From Girardinichthys multiradiatus (Eukaryota > Chordata > Actinopteri > Cyprinodontiformes > Goodeidae): a DNA stretch of 64,000 nt. Numbering within the stretch: position 1 is the stretch's first letter; each line of letters starts with the position of its first letter. This document shows positions 1-10,736 of the stretch, one piece after another. The position numbers and the translations under genes are program-made. The DNA lies in contig NC_061798.1 of assembly GCF_021462225.1 (NCBI RefSeq), forward strand, positions 24,963,320 through 25,027,319. Reading direction: 5' to 3'. The notes below the pieces were generated by a model that searched no databases, was not told where the DNA came from, and saw only the letters and a program-made list of their open reading frames with translations.

Positions 1-82
1 ACAGTTTCTAAACCTCAAATAAGTGATTTTCTAACCCATTCAACCATACAAGGTGAAATCCAGGGTGAAAACGTATCATTTC

Positions 83-750
83 TGTCATAGTTTTTAAGGC
101 CGACTTGACCCACATGCAGAGGACACTTAGACAGAGAAGAGTAAATTAAGTTTTTCTTTTATTTCTTTTCGACTCAGGAACGAGGTGGGCAGAGCGATCA
201 GGAGACACACTGCAAAAGAAGAACAGAGGTGAGCGCAGGAACAGATTGGAATATTCAAGCAAAGACCTATGCTCACTTTCCGGAAGGCGATTGATCCGCC
301 AGGGGGAGAAACCGGTTCAAGTCTGCGGTAGTGCCTGCACGGAAACGATTGGAGCGATCTGATGTTCCAGGTAACAAAGTGGTGGACAGATTGCGCTTCC
401 AGCTGGAGGACTCGCGAGGGCAGCAGCAGATTCCAGTCTTGACAGGAGGTGGGTTCAGGAGGAAACCCCAGCTTGGCGTGAACAGCCTATGACGAAGGAA
501 ACAAGACGGATAATTAATCAAGTCTCAAAAAAACAAGTGGAGCTTCCAGAATTCAGCAGATAGTGGCCAGGTAAACACTACCACGGTAGGCAAACACTCA
601 GGCGTAGAAAAGCCAGCGAACCACCCTCATATAGTCCTCCAGCTGATGAAGCAACGACGTACACCTGTCAACACTCCAGTCTGCAGCTCCAGCGCCTCTT
701 AGGGGTGAGAGAACGTTAGTAACAGGCAGGTTGAACAACAGACTGTGACA
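83..750 (-). mobile_element. Solo LTR, family A, copy 1
   Basis: A 668-bp LTR without internal genes. Read on the minus strand it begins TGTCACAGTC and ends ACTATGACA, so it has the TG...CA ends of an LTR. An AATAAA-type signal lies near its 3' end. It is flanked by a perfect 5-bp duplication, ATTTC, at 78-82 and 751-755. A second, very similar copy lies at 39881-40546 in the opposite orientation. A lone LTR with an intact target duplication is the usual product of recombination between the two LTRs of a full element. The 5-bp duplication fits Ty3/gypsy or BEL elements; the internal region is absent, so the superfamily is inferred. Confidence 0.85.
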
Positions 751-755
751 ATTTC

Positions 756-1928
756 CTGTATTTACATCACCCCTAGGTTTCCATGAAATGACACTCAAGC
801 CTTCCACAACAAAACAGATTTAACTGTGATTCAAACATCTCTTTTCCTGTGGTTATCCATGCCAGGCAAGAAAAAAAAAAGGAATGTGACTTTTTTTTCT
901 TGATTTTTCAACAGGTTCATCCTCTGGTATATGCTGAGCTCCAGTGACTTTTAAGAGTGGTATAAAAAAGTGAAAAATAAATCAGGAGAGGAACTAATCC
1001 GCCCTGGAGGTATAATTCAGAGGCACAAGAAAAGTTGGAATGATTTAAAAAGATGCAAGGATGCAGAATGGAAAAGATTTGGGTTTTAGATGTGATGGTT
1101 AACACATATTCAGATAGACAGACACTGAAATCCTAAGACAATTTGCTTGTTTTTTAGCTCTAACAAAAAAAAACAACAAAAAAATAAAAACTGTCATTAG
1201 ATTTAGGAACCAAATTGCATAGTAACGATAGCTCCTTCACCATCCCTGGTCTCAGTGGAGTTTCATTTACAACTCTGTGGCAGAGTCATCTGCTGCCCCA
1301 ACATGTTAGATGGGAATGTGTGACTGTCAGCATTACAAGAGAAAGAGGTGCTTTCAAGTTTGATAAAAATACAATTTCAGTCTTGTAATCTTCCAGGTTA
1401 AAGATACACTCCAATGATTTTGATAGCTCCAGGGTTCTTTCCCCACTCAGAGTGCTACTGGTGAGGTATTTAACAAATTTAGCTTTTTTTAACTTATTTT
1501 CATCACCTTATTGTTTTTTTTTAACACAATGAGGTGATGCTTTTGTCATAAAGTGCACTGTGCAAAAAATACCTTTAAAAAGGAAGTGTGCAACAGTTAA
1601 GGCTGATTGTTTAAAAAAAACAACCTGCATAGTTTGCATGTTTGAATGACATGAGGACCCAGTTGTGTATTGTTGCATTTTCTCAAGACATCTGTGAAAG
1701 ATAAGCTAAAAATAAATACCTTTTTTCTTCTTTACAAATCTTTATCTAGATTTAGTTGGGATAGTTAAGACTAAATTTGATAATTCTATATCTTATTACA
1801 TGAATAAAAAATGTAAAACTATGTACTTTACACTTTTTTCTGTTTAATATTAAAATGTTCATAAAAAAAAAACAAAAAAAAAAAACAGCCGGTCAGGGTT
1901 AAATTCTATGTTGTGTTTATTTACTTTT
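756..1928. other. AT-rich stretch, no gene seen
   Basis: AT-rich DNA with A and T homopolymers. The short reading frames here show no recognisable domain. I see no repeat boundary or RNA gene. Confidence 0.5.
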
Positions 1929-2010
1929 TGTCATAAGTTGCAGAGTTGGAGAAGGACCAAAATGCACAATGGTGCAGAATGAGGATTTTAATAATAAACT
2001 CGAACTCAAC
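1929..2010 (-). repeat. 3' end of a gypsy-type LTR
   Basis: On the minus strand this segment carries a degenerate AATAAA-like signal, then a GCATTTTGGTCC motif typical of fish gypsy LTR U5 regions, and ends CTTATGACA. It abuts the RT fragment at 2011-2604, so RNase H, integrase and most of the LTR have been lost between them. The left boundary is clear from the terminal TGTCATAAG on the plus strand; the right boundary is approximate. Confidence 0.5.
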
Positions 2011-2604
2011 TTGGTTGGGTGAGATTATAAACCCCATGAACGAGGTGGAAGGGGTGTGAAATTCACATTTCTTGGCTTTCACTAAAAGATGGTTCTGAAG
2101 AAGACGGATTAGAATGGACCGGGCGTGGAACTTATGGGACTCAAGATTATGGGAGTAAATCAGAATGTCGTTGAGATAACCAAACACATACTGTCCCATC
2201 ATGTCTCTTAGAACATCATTGGCTAATGCCTGGAAAACCGCCGGGGCATTGGTCAAACCGAAAAGCTTGACCAAATACTCATAATGACCATTGGGAGTAT
2301 TGAATGCGGTCTTCCATTCATCCCCCTCTCCGATACGAACAAGGTGATATGCATCTAGTTTGGTAAAGAACTTGGCTCCTTGAACCAGACCAAAAGCGGA
2401 ATTTAATAAGGGAAGGGGATAGCGGTTCTTGATATTAAGGCCTATGTAATGAATACAGGATCTGAGAGAACCATCCTTCTTTCCCACTAAAGAGAATACG
2501 GTTCCAACAGGGGAGGAGGAAGGGTGGATGATGCCAGCTTTAAAAGAATCCTCTACATATCTTTTAATTGCCAAGTTCTCAGGAACAGCACAATCATAGT
2601 CACT
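2011..2604 (-). pseudogene. Ty3/gypsy reverse transcriptase fragment (second lineage)
   Basis: Part of a retrotransposon RT, the enzyme that copies element RNA into DNA. The minus-strand translation starts near [13 protein letters not shown], the linker just before RT, and continues through [24 protein letters not shown], the LDAYHLVRI palm segment, [20 protein letters not shown] and YLNDILIYS. The last motif should be YxDD, but its first aspartate is Asn, so the enzyme would be inactive. The sequence differs clearly from the adjacent RT at 2605-3415, which keeps YLDD. It is therefore a separate gypsy lineage joined at about 2600-2625. The usual domain continues into RNase H and integrase; here it stops and meets an LTR end. 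Confidence 0.8.
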
Positions 2605-3415
2605 GTCGCTTGGCCAAATTCACATTTGGAGAGGTTAACGGTTAGGTTGACCTCATTCAGCCGTGCAAAAACAGTACACAAATGCTCAACATGCTCAGTC
2701 CACGGAGCAATACAAATTACCAAATCATCAAGATAAGCCTCATAGAAAGATTAACCAGACAAAACTACATTCATAAGCTGATGAGACGTCACAGGAGCAT
2801 TACACATTCCAAAAGCTATCACCGTGTACTGAAGGAAGTCATCGGGCATGACAAAGGCAGAGATTTCATGGTCCCGTGCAATCAAGGGCACCTACCAATA
2901 GCCCTTCAGCAGATCCAATTGGGTCACAAACTGGGCAGCCCCAACGTGATCCAAGCAATCTTTCATACGAGGCAAAGGATAGCAATCTGGCTTAGTCTTC
3001 CCATTTACCTTCCTAAAATCCGTACAAAAACGGTCCTCTCCATTGGCTTTAATAGTCAGGAGACACAGCGAACTCCATGCACTGCTGCTTTTAACTACAA
3101 TGCCATGCTTTACCATATACTCAACCTGCGGCTCCGTTTTATCAGTTTAGAATAACCAACATCAATATCATGGCTGATCACATGCGTCTGAGTGGGAATA
3201 ACAGCAAACAATGACCTGTGGGACTGAATCAGCTTAATGATATCTGCCTGCTGGGCAACATTAAGGTGGAACAACAAGAAAGGAAGTTTTTTCTAACACC
3301 ACTGAATTCAAAAATTTCCCCCAGAGTCACGGCCGCGGAAAAAATATCACTCTCAGGTTCAGCACTGGACAGCTCCTCTTGCACATCAGTAGCTTAACTG
3401 ACACATACCTTAAAA
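2605..3415 (-). pseudogene. Gmr1-like gypsy reverse transcriptase
   Basis: Minus-strand RT remnant in several frames. It contains VEYMVKHGIV, SSAWSSLCLL, GEDRFCTDFRKVNGKTKPD, YPLPRMKDCLDHVGAAQFV, LDLLKGYW, DDFLQYTVIAFGMCNAP and YLDDLVICIAPWTEHVEHL, which is the order of RT fingers and palm including the YxDD catalytic motif. Frameshifts and stop codons break it. It lies downstream of the integrase at 6594-7940, separated only by a complete LINE. If the LINE is removed in thought, the order is gag, protease, integrase, RT, which is the order described for Gmr1-type gypsy elements rather than the common RT-before-integrase order. Membership of the same element is inferred from strand, spacing and compatible family. 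Confidence 0.75.
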
Positions 3416-3505
3416 TGCTCAGAATCAGAATCAGCTTTATTGCCAAGTTCGTACATACAAACAAGGAATTTGCCTCCGGTACACTTTGCTCTTTTGTTCT
3501 GTTTT

Positions 3506-3620
3506 TGCATTACAGAATATACAAATTTACAATTTTCAATGTACAATTTACAATGTACAATGCAATATTCTGCATTACAGAATATACAAATTTACAATTT
3601 ACAATGTACAATATACACAT
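3506..3620. repeat. 65-bp tandem duplication in LINE 3' UTR
   Basis: The segment TGCATTACAGAATATACAAA begins at 3506 and again at 3571, so a unit of about 65 bp is duplicated side by side with minor differences. The related LINE copy at 12667-13930 appears to have only one such unit near 13800-13850, so this looks copy-specific. Confidence 0.6.
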
Positions 3621-3671
3621 ATCTAATAAAAAAGGTGCATTTGCAACATCTGTATGCTGTTGTTCTGTACT

Positions 3672-4740
3672 CTATTGAATGTTCAACAGAGAAACAGCCT
3701 GGGGGAAGAAACTGTCTCTGTGGCGGCTGGTTTTAGTAAATAGTGCTCTGGAGCGGCGGCCTGAAGGTAAAACTCTAAACAGTTTATGTGCAGGTTGTGT
3801 GGGGTCGGCAGATATTTTGGCAGCTCTTTTCTTGACCCTAGACCTGTATAAGTCCTGGATGGAGGGAAGGTCAGCTCTGATTATTCTCTCTGCAGTCCTG
3901 ATTATTCGTTGCAGTCTGGGCCTGTCCTGTTTTCTGGATGAGCCAAACCACACTGAGATGGATGAAGACAGGACAGACTGAATGATGGCAGTGTAGAAGA
4001 TGACCAACAGCTCCTGCGGAAGGTTGAACTTCTTGAGTTGCCTCAGGAAGTACAGTCTCTGCTGGGCCTTCTTTCGAACAGTGTCTATGTGAGAACCTGA
4101 AGTGGTCCACGGCCGATACAGTGTTGTTGCGGATGGTGAGGGGGGTGTATGGGGGTGGTGTACTCCGAAAGTCCACCACCATTTCCACAGTCTTGAGTGG
4201 GTTCAGTTCAAGGTAGTTCTGACCGCACCAGTGTACCAGCCAATCCACCTGCTGTCTGTATGCAGACTCATCACCGTCCTGGATCAGTCCAATAACAGTG
4301 GTGTCGTCTGCAAACTTACGGAGTTTCACGGATGAGTCCGATGAGGTGCAGTCATTTGTGTACAGAGAGAAGAGGAGTGGGGTAGAACACACCCCTGGGG
4401 GGCACCAGTACATATTGATCTGGATCGGGAGAAGATGCTCCCCAGTCTCACCTGCTGCTGTCGGTCTGTCAGGAAGCTGTTGATCCACTGACAGGTGGAG
4501 GCTGGGACGTTGAGCTGTGTGAGCTTCTGGTGGAGGATGTCTGGTATGATAGTGTTGAAGGCCGAGCTGAAGTCTACAAACAGGATCCTGGCGTACGTCC
4601 CTGGGTGGTCGAGGTGCTGCAGGATGAAGTGTAGACCTAAGTTAACAGCATCATCTGCCAACCTGTTTGCTCGGTAAACAAATTGCAGGGGGTCCAGCAG
4701 GGGGCCTGTGATGTCTTTCAGGTGCTTCAACACCAGCCGC
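3672..4740 (-). pseudogene. LINE reverse transcriptase C-terminal half
   Basis: Continuation of the RT of the same LINE in at least two frames. One frame gives KHLKDITGPLLDPLQFVYRA, ARILFVDFSSAFNTIIPD and STGAPQGCVL-like motifs. Another gives LRKFADDTTVIGLIQDGDES, WLVHWCGQNYLELNPLKTVE and SSSISVWFGSS. The FADD catalytic pair is present, but the frame changes at about 4741, 4400 and 4060 break the protein. The C-terminal segment ISADPTQPAHKLFRVLPSGR is followed by the 3' UTR at 3420-3670. Compared with the copy at 12667-13930, the codons are highly similar, which indicates the same subfamily. Confidence 0.85.
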
Positions 4741-6585
4741 TCAAATCATGATCACAGACATCAGGGCTACAGGCCTGTAGTCATTTAATCTTAGGATGGT
4801 GGGTTTCTTGGGAACCGGGATGATGGTGGATCTTTTGAGGCAGGAGGGGACCTCACATTTCTCCAGTGACTTGTTGAAAATCCTTGTGAAGATCGGAGTG
4901 AGTTGATGTGCGCAGGCTTTCAGGCATGATGGGGAGACGTTATCCGGTCCTCCAGCTTTCTTTGTTTTCATGCGCTGAAAGAGCCTGTTTACCTCTTCCT
5001 CGGAAATCTTTAGTGCAGGCAGAGGATCTGATGGTGGGGGGTTGGTTGCTTTATGGGAGGAATTTGTTCCTGAATGGGATGTAGAGGGGATGATTTGAGG
5101 TGTGAATGGCTTCTTGTCATGTCTGCAGTAGAAGCCATTCAGACGGTTGGCCAGGAGACGACTCTGTTCAGGATGGGTGGAGGGGCTCTTGTAGGCAGTC
5201 AGGTTTCTCAGACCAGTCCATACACCCGAAGTGTCACCAGTAGAAAGGCTGTTCTTCAGCTTCTCACTGTAGCTTCTCTTAGCTGCTTTGATCTCTTTTG
5301 TTAGTCTGTTCCTGGCCTGCCTGTACCGCACCCAATCTCCACTGCTGTGAGCTTCTTCCTTTTCCCTGCGCAGATTCCTGAGGTGTGGAGTAAACCATGG
5401 CTTATTGTTCCCAAAGGTGCAGAAGGTCTTGGTCCGCACACACATGTCCTCACAGAAACTGATGTATGATGTCACCACATCAGTTAGTTGGTTTAAGTCA
5501 GTGGTTGAGGTTTCAAAAACACTCCAGTCTGTGCATTCAACGCAGGCCTGTAGCATCTGCTTTGATTCCTCAGTCCACTTCTTAACAGTGTGAACCTCGG
5601 GTTTGGAAGCTCTTAGTCTCTGTCTGTAGGTTGGGATGAGGTGGATAAGATAATGATCTGAAAAACCCAGAGCAGCCCTGGTAACAGCATGATATGAGTC
5701 CTTTAAAGCTGTGTAACAATGGTCCAGTGTGTTTTTGTCTCTGGTGGGACACTTAATATGCTGTCTGTATTTGGGGAGTTCATTTGAGAGGTTTGCGCTG
5801 TTAAAATCTCCCAGTATTATGATGAAAGAGTCCGTGTATTTTTTCTCCAGGTCTGTAATCAGCTCAGCAAGATGTTTTTTCGCGGCAGAAGTGCAGCCAT
5901 GCGGTGGAAAATATGAGCCGATTATTATAAACGAGGAAAACTCTCTCGGTGAATAAAACGGTTTACAGATTATGGAAAATGAGTCCAGATCCGGGCTACA
6001 TGTTTTTCCCAGCACTTTTACGTCTCTGCACCAACCTTCATTTATATAAAAGCAGATTCCACCTCCTCGCCTCTTCCCCGATAGCTCCGCGCTGCAATCC
6101 GCTCTGAGCAGCTGGAAGTCCGGCAACAGCAGTGCGTGGTCCGGGATGTTTTCACTCAGCCATGTCTCGGTGAAGCAGAGAACCGCTGATCCGTTTTTAC
6201 CGGTGAGAAGAAGCAGCTCGTCCATCTTGTTGTTGAGAGAGCGGACATTTGCCAGGTGGATTGAAGGCAGTGGTGTGCGAAGTCCTCTTTTACGGAGCTT
6301 TACCAGCGCGCCAGCACACTTTCCCATCCTGCGCCGAAAACGGCAGAGGATCCCATATAGAGCCGCAGCTCCGCTTGCCAGGAGCTCAGTGAACATCGGA
6401 ACGATGAAAGATGGTGAAAAAAACCCAAGAGAGGACTTTCTGATGTTGAGAAGTTCCTCTCTACTGAATGAGACCACAGGATTGTGGACCAACACCCCAG
6501 ATCTGTGGCTCGAAAAACATAAAAACACACAAAATACAAAAACAAATAGAGAGCGAAGCTCCGAGGCTGCCATCATCGGCGCCAT
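4741..6585 (-). pseudogene. LINE endonuclease and RT N-terminal half
   Basis: This reads as the first part of the LINE protein. The endonuclease nicks target DNA so that element RNA can be copied in place. Visible motifs are NVRSLNNKMDELL, CFTETWLS (catalytic Glu), IIILGDFNSA and LGFSDHYLIHL, in the order expected for this endonuclease. After it come KPWFTPHLRNLRREKEEAH and KKAGGPDNVSPSCLK, then the start of RT with LNDYRPVALMSVIM. The frame is lost at about 4741. The frame also stays open upstream into the gypsy integrase tail up to 6792, producing a chimeric reading frame of 683 residues. The LINE part begins at about residue 68-70 of that frame. Confidence 0.85.
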
Positions 6586-6593
6586 CTTCTCAG

Positions 6594-7940
6594 CATCAAT
6601 ACCGTTTGTAGATTTATATGACAAGGAGGGTGCACGCTCAACATAGGACTTCAACATATTTATGTGACACAGACAGGACCTTCTCCTCCGATCAGGTGTC
6701 ACAACCAAATAGTCTCTTTCACCCATTTTCTCCTGAAACAGATAAGGCCCACTGTAGCGCACTTGCAAGCTTGACCCGGGACTAGGCAGCAAAACTAAAA
6801 CTTTTTAACCAGGCTCAAACGCTCTTGTCGCTGCCTTTTTTGTCAAAAAGAAACTTAATCTTAGCCTGTGCATTCTTAAGGTTTTCTCCGGCTATTTCAA
6901 CCGCACGTCGTAATTTCAGTCTGAAGTTACTGACATAATCCAGTAGATTCTGCTCAGGTTTGTCGCCTAACCATTTATTTTTTAACAGTTTCAAAAGACC
7001 ACAAACTGTGTGAGCAAAAACGAAGTCCTCCGGGCTAAACCCAGGAGATTCCTGAATCACCTCCCGTATTGCAAAAATTCGCAAATGCACTCTTTCATCC
7101 CAGTCCTTCTTAAACTCCAAACAATACGTATGAAGCATGGTTTTTAACATCTGATGGAAACGCTCGAGAGCGCCAGTGGTTCATGTCAAGTTGCTTTATA
7201 AAGTTGGAGCCTTGGTCAATCTGCACAACACGAGGCAAACCAAACAACAACAAAAAATGTGGTGAGTGCTTCCACAACAACTGGGGTAGTTATTTTTTGC
7301 ACCGGAAAAACCTCATGAAATCGAGGGGACGCACACATCACATTTACCAAAAACTTGTTCCCCACCTTGGTTCTAGGTAACGGACCCACACAATCAATCA
7401 ACACACGTTCAAAAGGTTCAGAAACGGCAGGAATGGAATGCAGCAATGTGGGAGGGATCAACTGATTGGGTTTCCCAGACATCTGGCAAAGGTGACATGA
7501 ATTGTCACCTTCCATATATCACTTTTTAACCATGGCCAAAAAAAAAGTCACAAGATGCGATCATAAGTTTTCCTTATGCCAAGGTGACCCGCTAGTGGAT
7601 TGTCATGTGCCAAGTGTAAGATTTGTGCATGATACAGATTTGGAACAACAATTTGTGCAACAACACTCCACTCTTCAACAGGAGCGACATTTAAAGGCGT
7701 CCATTTATTTATCAACAAGCCATCCTTCATATTTTAGCCAGTGGACATAGACTCAGACTCATAATCAGTTATGGCATCACCAAACAAAGGTGCCAAGGTT
7801 GCATCAGCTTTTTGGTCAGCAATTAACTGTTGTCTTGACAAAGATAACGTTTTTCCATCAGAAATGCCCAGTTTAGACTCATTACTAACCGTTATCAAAG
7901 GAATGCATTCAGATTCTGACACACAAAAAACTGTCACTCA
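6594..7940 (-). pseudogene. Gmr1-like gypsy integrase
   Basis: Integrase inserts element DNA into the chromosome. Going 5' to 3' on the minus strand, the pre-integrase linker contains SLSRQQLIADQKADATLAPL. The zinc-binding HHCC part has LHLAHDNPLAGHLGIRKTYD and CHLCQMSGKPNQL. The catalytic core starts VLIDCVGPLPRTKVG, with the second Asp in a QIDQGSNF segment and the Glu in GALERFHQM. The C-terminal part ends PDRRRRSCLCHINMLKSYVE. About 30 residues are missing between the second Asp and the Glu region, and several frameshifts and one in-frame stop occur. The gene is followed by a LINE and then RT, not preceded by RT. This is the main evidence for Gmr1-type order. Confidence 0.8.
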
Positions 7941-8790
7941 AGTTGACCTCATCTTTATTTTCCTCTTGATCACACTTTGCAGCTGCACGCTTCATGGCGC
8001 AGGAGTTGAACACATTTGGAAATTTGCGAGCCAACTCATCTGGACCTGTGCACAGCACTGGAACAGGTGTAACATCAGGAGTAACCATCATTCTGACTCC
8101 AGCCAAATAATTCACCATAATCATACAAACTCCAGCTATCGGGAAACCAGGATGCATTCCAACCACAGCGTCACCGGACCACAAATCTGACTGGATCACC
8201 ACTTTGCGCAAGGGAACACCAATGTCTTCCATACCAAAACCACACACCAGAATATCAGAAACAACCGCAGAGTGATGATTTAACGGCAGAATCCCCTCTA
8301 AAATGAAGGATTGAGAGGCGGAAGTGTCCCGAAATATTTTTACAGGGACTTTCTCTCCATCAGCAGACACAGATACAAACCCATCCATAATGAAAGGCTT
8401 AAAATTGACGTAATCACAGTGCTTTTCTGTTGAAAAGAATTGATCAACATGGTTCACAGTTTTAGCCAAAACAACAGATTTTGTGTTTTTCTTCTTCAAG
8501 ATCGGACAACCTGCCACAATAAAAACACATAACAACGTTGTTAGTTTTACCATCCGACTCAAAGTTTTTCTTAACACCGCAAGGCACAGTATTTGTAACT
8601 GGCTTCCCAGACAAGAAAACACTTTACCCAAAATCCTTTCCGTTTCCATTAGATTTGTCAAATTTATTAAAGCCCTGAGAACACTCAAAGCTACTCTTGT
8701 GCATTAACACATACACGTCAACAAGCACTGCAGCTTTCAACACTTTCATTTATTTATTTTCCTTCAAATAAGGGGTCTCTTTTTCAGGCA
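7941..8790 (-). pseudogene. Gmr1-like gypsy nucleocapsid and protease remnant
   Basis: The minus-strand frame holds VPVKIFRDTSASQSFILEGI, the active-site region of a retroelement aspartic protease with Asp at codon position about 8328. The usual D-T/S-G is here D-T-S-A. Upstream, about 8480-8530, a CFYCGR segment in a neighbouring frame looks like the remains of a zinc knuckle. Downstream, GVPLRKVVIQSDLWSGDAVV and PDELARKFPNVF are linker segments that lead straight into the pre-integrase region, with no RT between them. The frame is open for about 259 residues but is joined to gag only through frameshifts. Confidence 0.7.
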
Positions 8791-9446
8791 AGCTGCTTTT
8801 AAAATCCTCCATCAAAATCAGGTGCTTAAGTCGTGCAAAATCTGTAACATTTTGAGATGCACACCATCAATCAAACAGGACTTCCTTATCTCACAAATTT
8901 CACATTTGTTTGATTATATTGCTTCTTTAATTTTCGAAACTTCTGGTGGTATGCCTAAAGTGGGAGTTCATGTGCCCGCAAAACAGCACATTTAACCTTA
9001 TCAAAATCAAGGTTAGCCACAACAGATAGAGATGCATAGGCCTCCTGTGCTTTACCAACCAGTGTGCTCTGCAACAATAAAGCCCATGCATCCTTGGGCC
9101 ATTTAAGTGCAAGTGCAACTCTCTCAAATAATGTGAAAAATTTATCCACATCCTTCTCATTAAATGTAGGAACCAAACTAATTTTTCTTTTAGCATCAAA
9201 TTCCAATGCCCTAGGGTCCAAAGATCTAACGCCCAATTCTAGTTCTCTCAAACGAATCTCTGCTTCTTTCTCCACTCTCTTTTGCTCCAATCTAAGCTCT
9301 TTTTCTCTCAATGTAAGCCGCCCCAATTCAACTTCAAGTTCCTTTAAACGAATAGTATCATCTGTGCAAACGACACACCAGGTGGTGACTCTAGAGAGCT
9401 TTTTGGAAAGACCGAAGCAGGAAAAATCCCAATATTTCGGATTCAA
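8791..9446 (-). pseudogene. Gmr1-like gag with SCAN-related capsid segment
   Basis: Gag forms the particle that packages element RNA. The open frame at 8955-9446 begins with a charged, Leu/Glu/Arg-rich segment of about 45 residues (for example LRLEQKRVEKEAEIRLRELE) that should form a coiled coil. It is followed by ISLVPTFNEKDVDKFFTLFE, LALKWPKDAWALLLQSTLVG and KAQEAYASLS, a pattern like the SCAN-related capsid domain. That domain is established as derived from Gmr1-type gag, so it supports the family call. The frame is broken at about 8955 and only fragments continue toward the zinc knuckle. No LTR or primer-binding site was recognised upstream of 9446. Confidence 0.75.
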
Positions 9447-10508
9447 ACATTGATTTTCTTTGTTCCTTATTATCTTACTATGTCTGTGTCCCTAAATTTA
9501 GGCCTAAATCATAACCGACCTCCTAATATTGTAAGTTATTACAAACAACTGCACTTTGGCATCATACATTATAAGGAGATAAGGGACAAATTTTGAAATC
9601 TGCTTTCAGTCAGTTTAGGTGTAATTAAATAACTTTGACTGAACTGAGGTGGAATACAAATGGTTCAGATTTTACTTTTGCCAGTTCAGTTTAAATTAGA
9701 GTTTAAATTACTTACTTTTACTGAGATGGTTTTGATTGTAAAGTTGTGATATAAATAAACTGTAGTGAAAAAGAAATACTTCCTTGAATCAGTTTTTTTG
9801 CCAACCTCACAAACAACAACTGTTGACATGTTGCTCAACTAAATTAACCAGCACATCAAGATGAATTAGTGTTGCAGCTTCTTTGCATGACTTCTCTTCC
9901 TTTTGTTTCCCATCCCTTCTAATCTCTTCTTTCAACTGGAGCAGATGTTGAGGTCCACTCAACAGATAAACAGCATCTCTCATCTGGGCTGGGAAGAGTC
10001 TAAATTAGAGCCGTCTCTGTCACTTTGAATGTTCTGTATCATGCTTCATTCAGGCTGTCACAGGGAGACGCAGTTGTCTTTCCAGCTTATTAAAAACGAC
10101 AGCCTCTGATACAACAGAAACTATCCCGGAGCAGACATTCAACTAGCTGTTTCCTCATGCACATTGTCTTTCAAAGCAATGCATGAAAAGAAAATATTTA
10201 AGTATTAAAGTTTACATATTACTCATTTATCTGACATTTTGCACTACCAACGCAAAATGTTTAACTATATAAACATAAAGTATTATATAGATAAACTTAT
10301 ATCAGTTCCTTATAAGCTCATCATCATGCCCTGCAAAACTACACAAGGCTTGATGTCAGTTTCAGAAAACTAGAATTTAAATGAAATAAATGAATCCATT
10401 ACATTTTCTCAAGTATGAAAACAGAACATATCTGAATTTACAAAAATTCCAAGACATTTGTGTAGGGCAACAGAAACATGCATTTGCAGTTTTACCTCAC
10501 ATAAAATA
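9447..10508. other. AT-rich stretch, no gene seen
   Basis: No recognisable coding or repeat motif. The 5' LTR expected for the gypsy element ending at 9446 was not found here. Confidence 0.5.
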
Positions 10509-10531
10509 TAATATATATATATATATATATA
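10509..10531. repeat. (TA)n microsatellite
   Basis: About 11 TA units followed by a T run. Confidence 0.9.
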
Positions 10532-10539
10532 TTTTTTTT

Positions 10540-10736
10540 TTCTCCAACCTCAAGGGACACGGAATTATGGGGTACAAAATGGCAGTGGACGCTGGAAGGC
10601 ATAGTAGCGCACAAATGTTCCATAGGCATAGGACGATACACTGCCTTTGGTAAATAATGCTCCAGTACTGCTGTCCAAGGCGTTTGGCACAGCAGCATAC
10701 ACTATTTGATTTCCAGCCAAAGATTATGACTGACCG
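10540..10736 (-). other. Unrecognised GC-richer segment, possible coding fragment
   Basis: This stretch is less AT-rich than its left flank. On the minus strand one frame reads IVYAAVPNALDSSTGALFTK and continues for about 25 more residues to a TAA. I do not recognise the product. It lies between a TA repeat and the RTE fragment at 10737, with no start codon, splice signals or neighbours that identify it. It could be an exon-like fragment, a piece of an unknown mobile element or chance. Confidence 0.2.

Larger units (their letters stand above)
3420..6593 (-). mobile_element. Near full-length Rex1/Babar-like LINE (copy 1)
   Basis: A non-LTR retrotransposon of about 3.2 kb on the minus strand. 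The 5' end is near a GAGAAGATGGCGCC start at about 6593. The 3' end is at 3420, where the plus strand shows the repeated GAATCA tail and GCTTTATTGCCAAG. It encodes an apurinic-type endonuclease followed by an RT. A 5'-truncated copy of the same subfamily lies at 12667-13930. It sits between gypsy integrase and gypsy RT remnants and so is younger than that element. Frameshifts in the RT make it a pseudo-element. Rex1/Babar assignment rests on the overall ORF layout and tail, and an L2/CR1 relative is the alternative. Confidence 0.75.

Noticed and set aside
9447..10508. Search for a 5' LTR or primer-binding site of the Gmr1-like element
   Set aside because: No TG...CA-bounded repeat shared with the left side was found. 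The LTRs appear lost or are not recognisable by eye.
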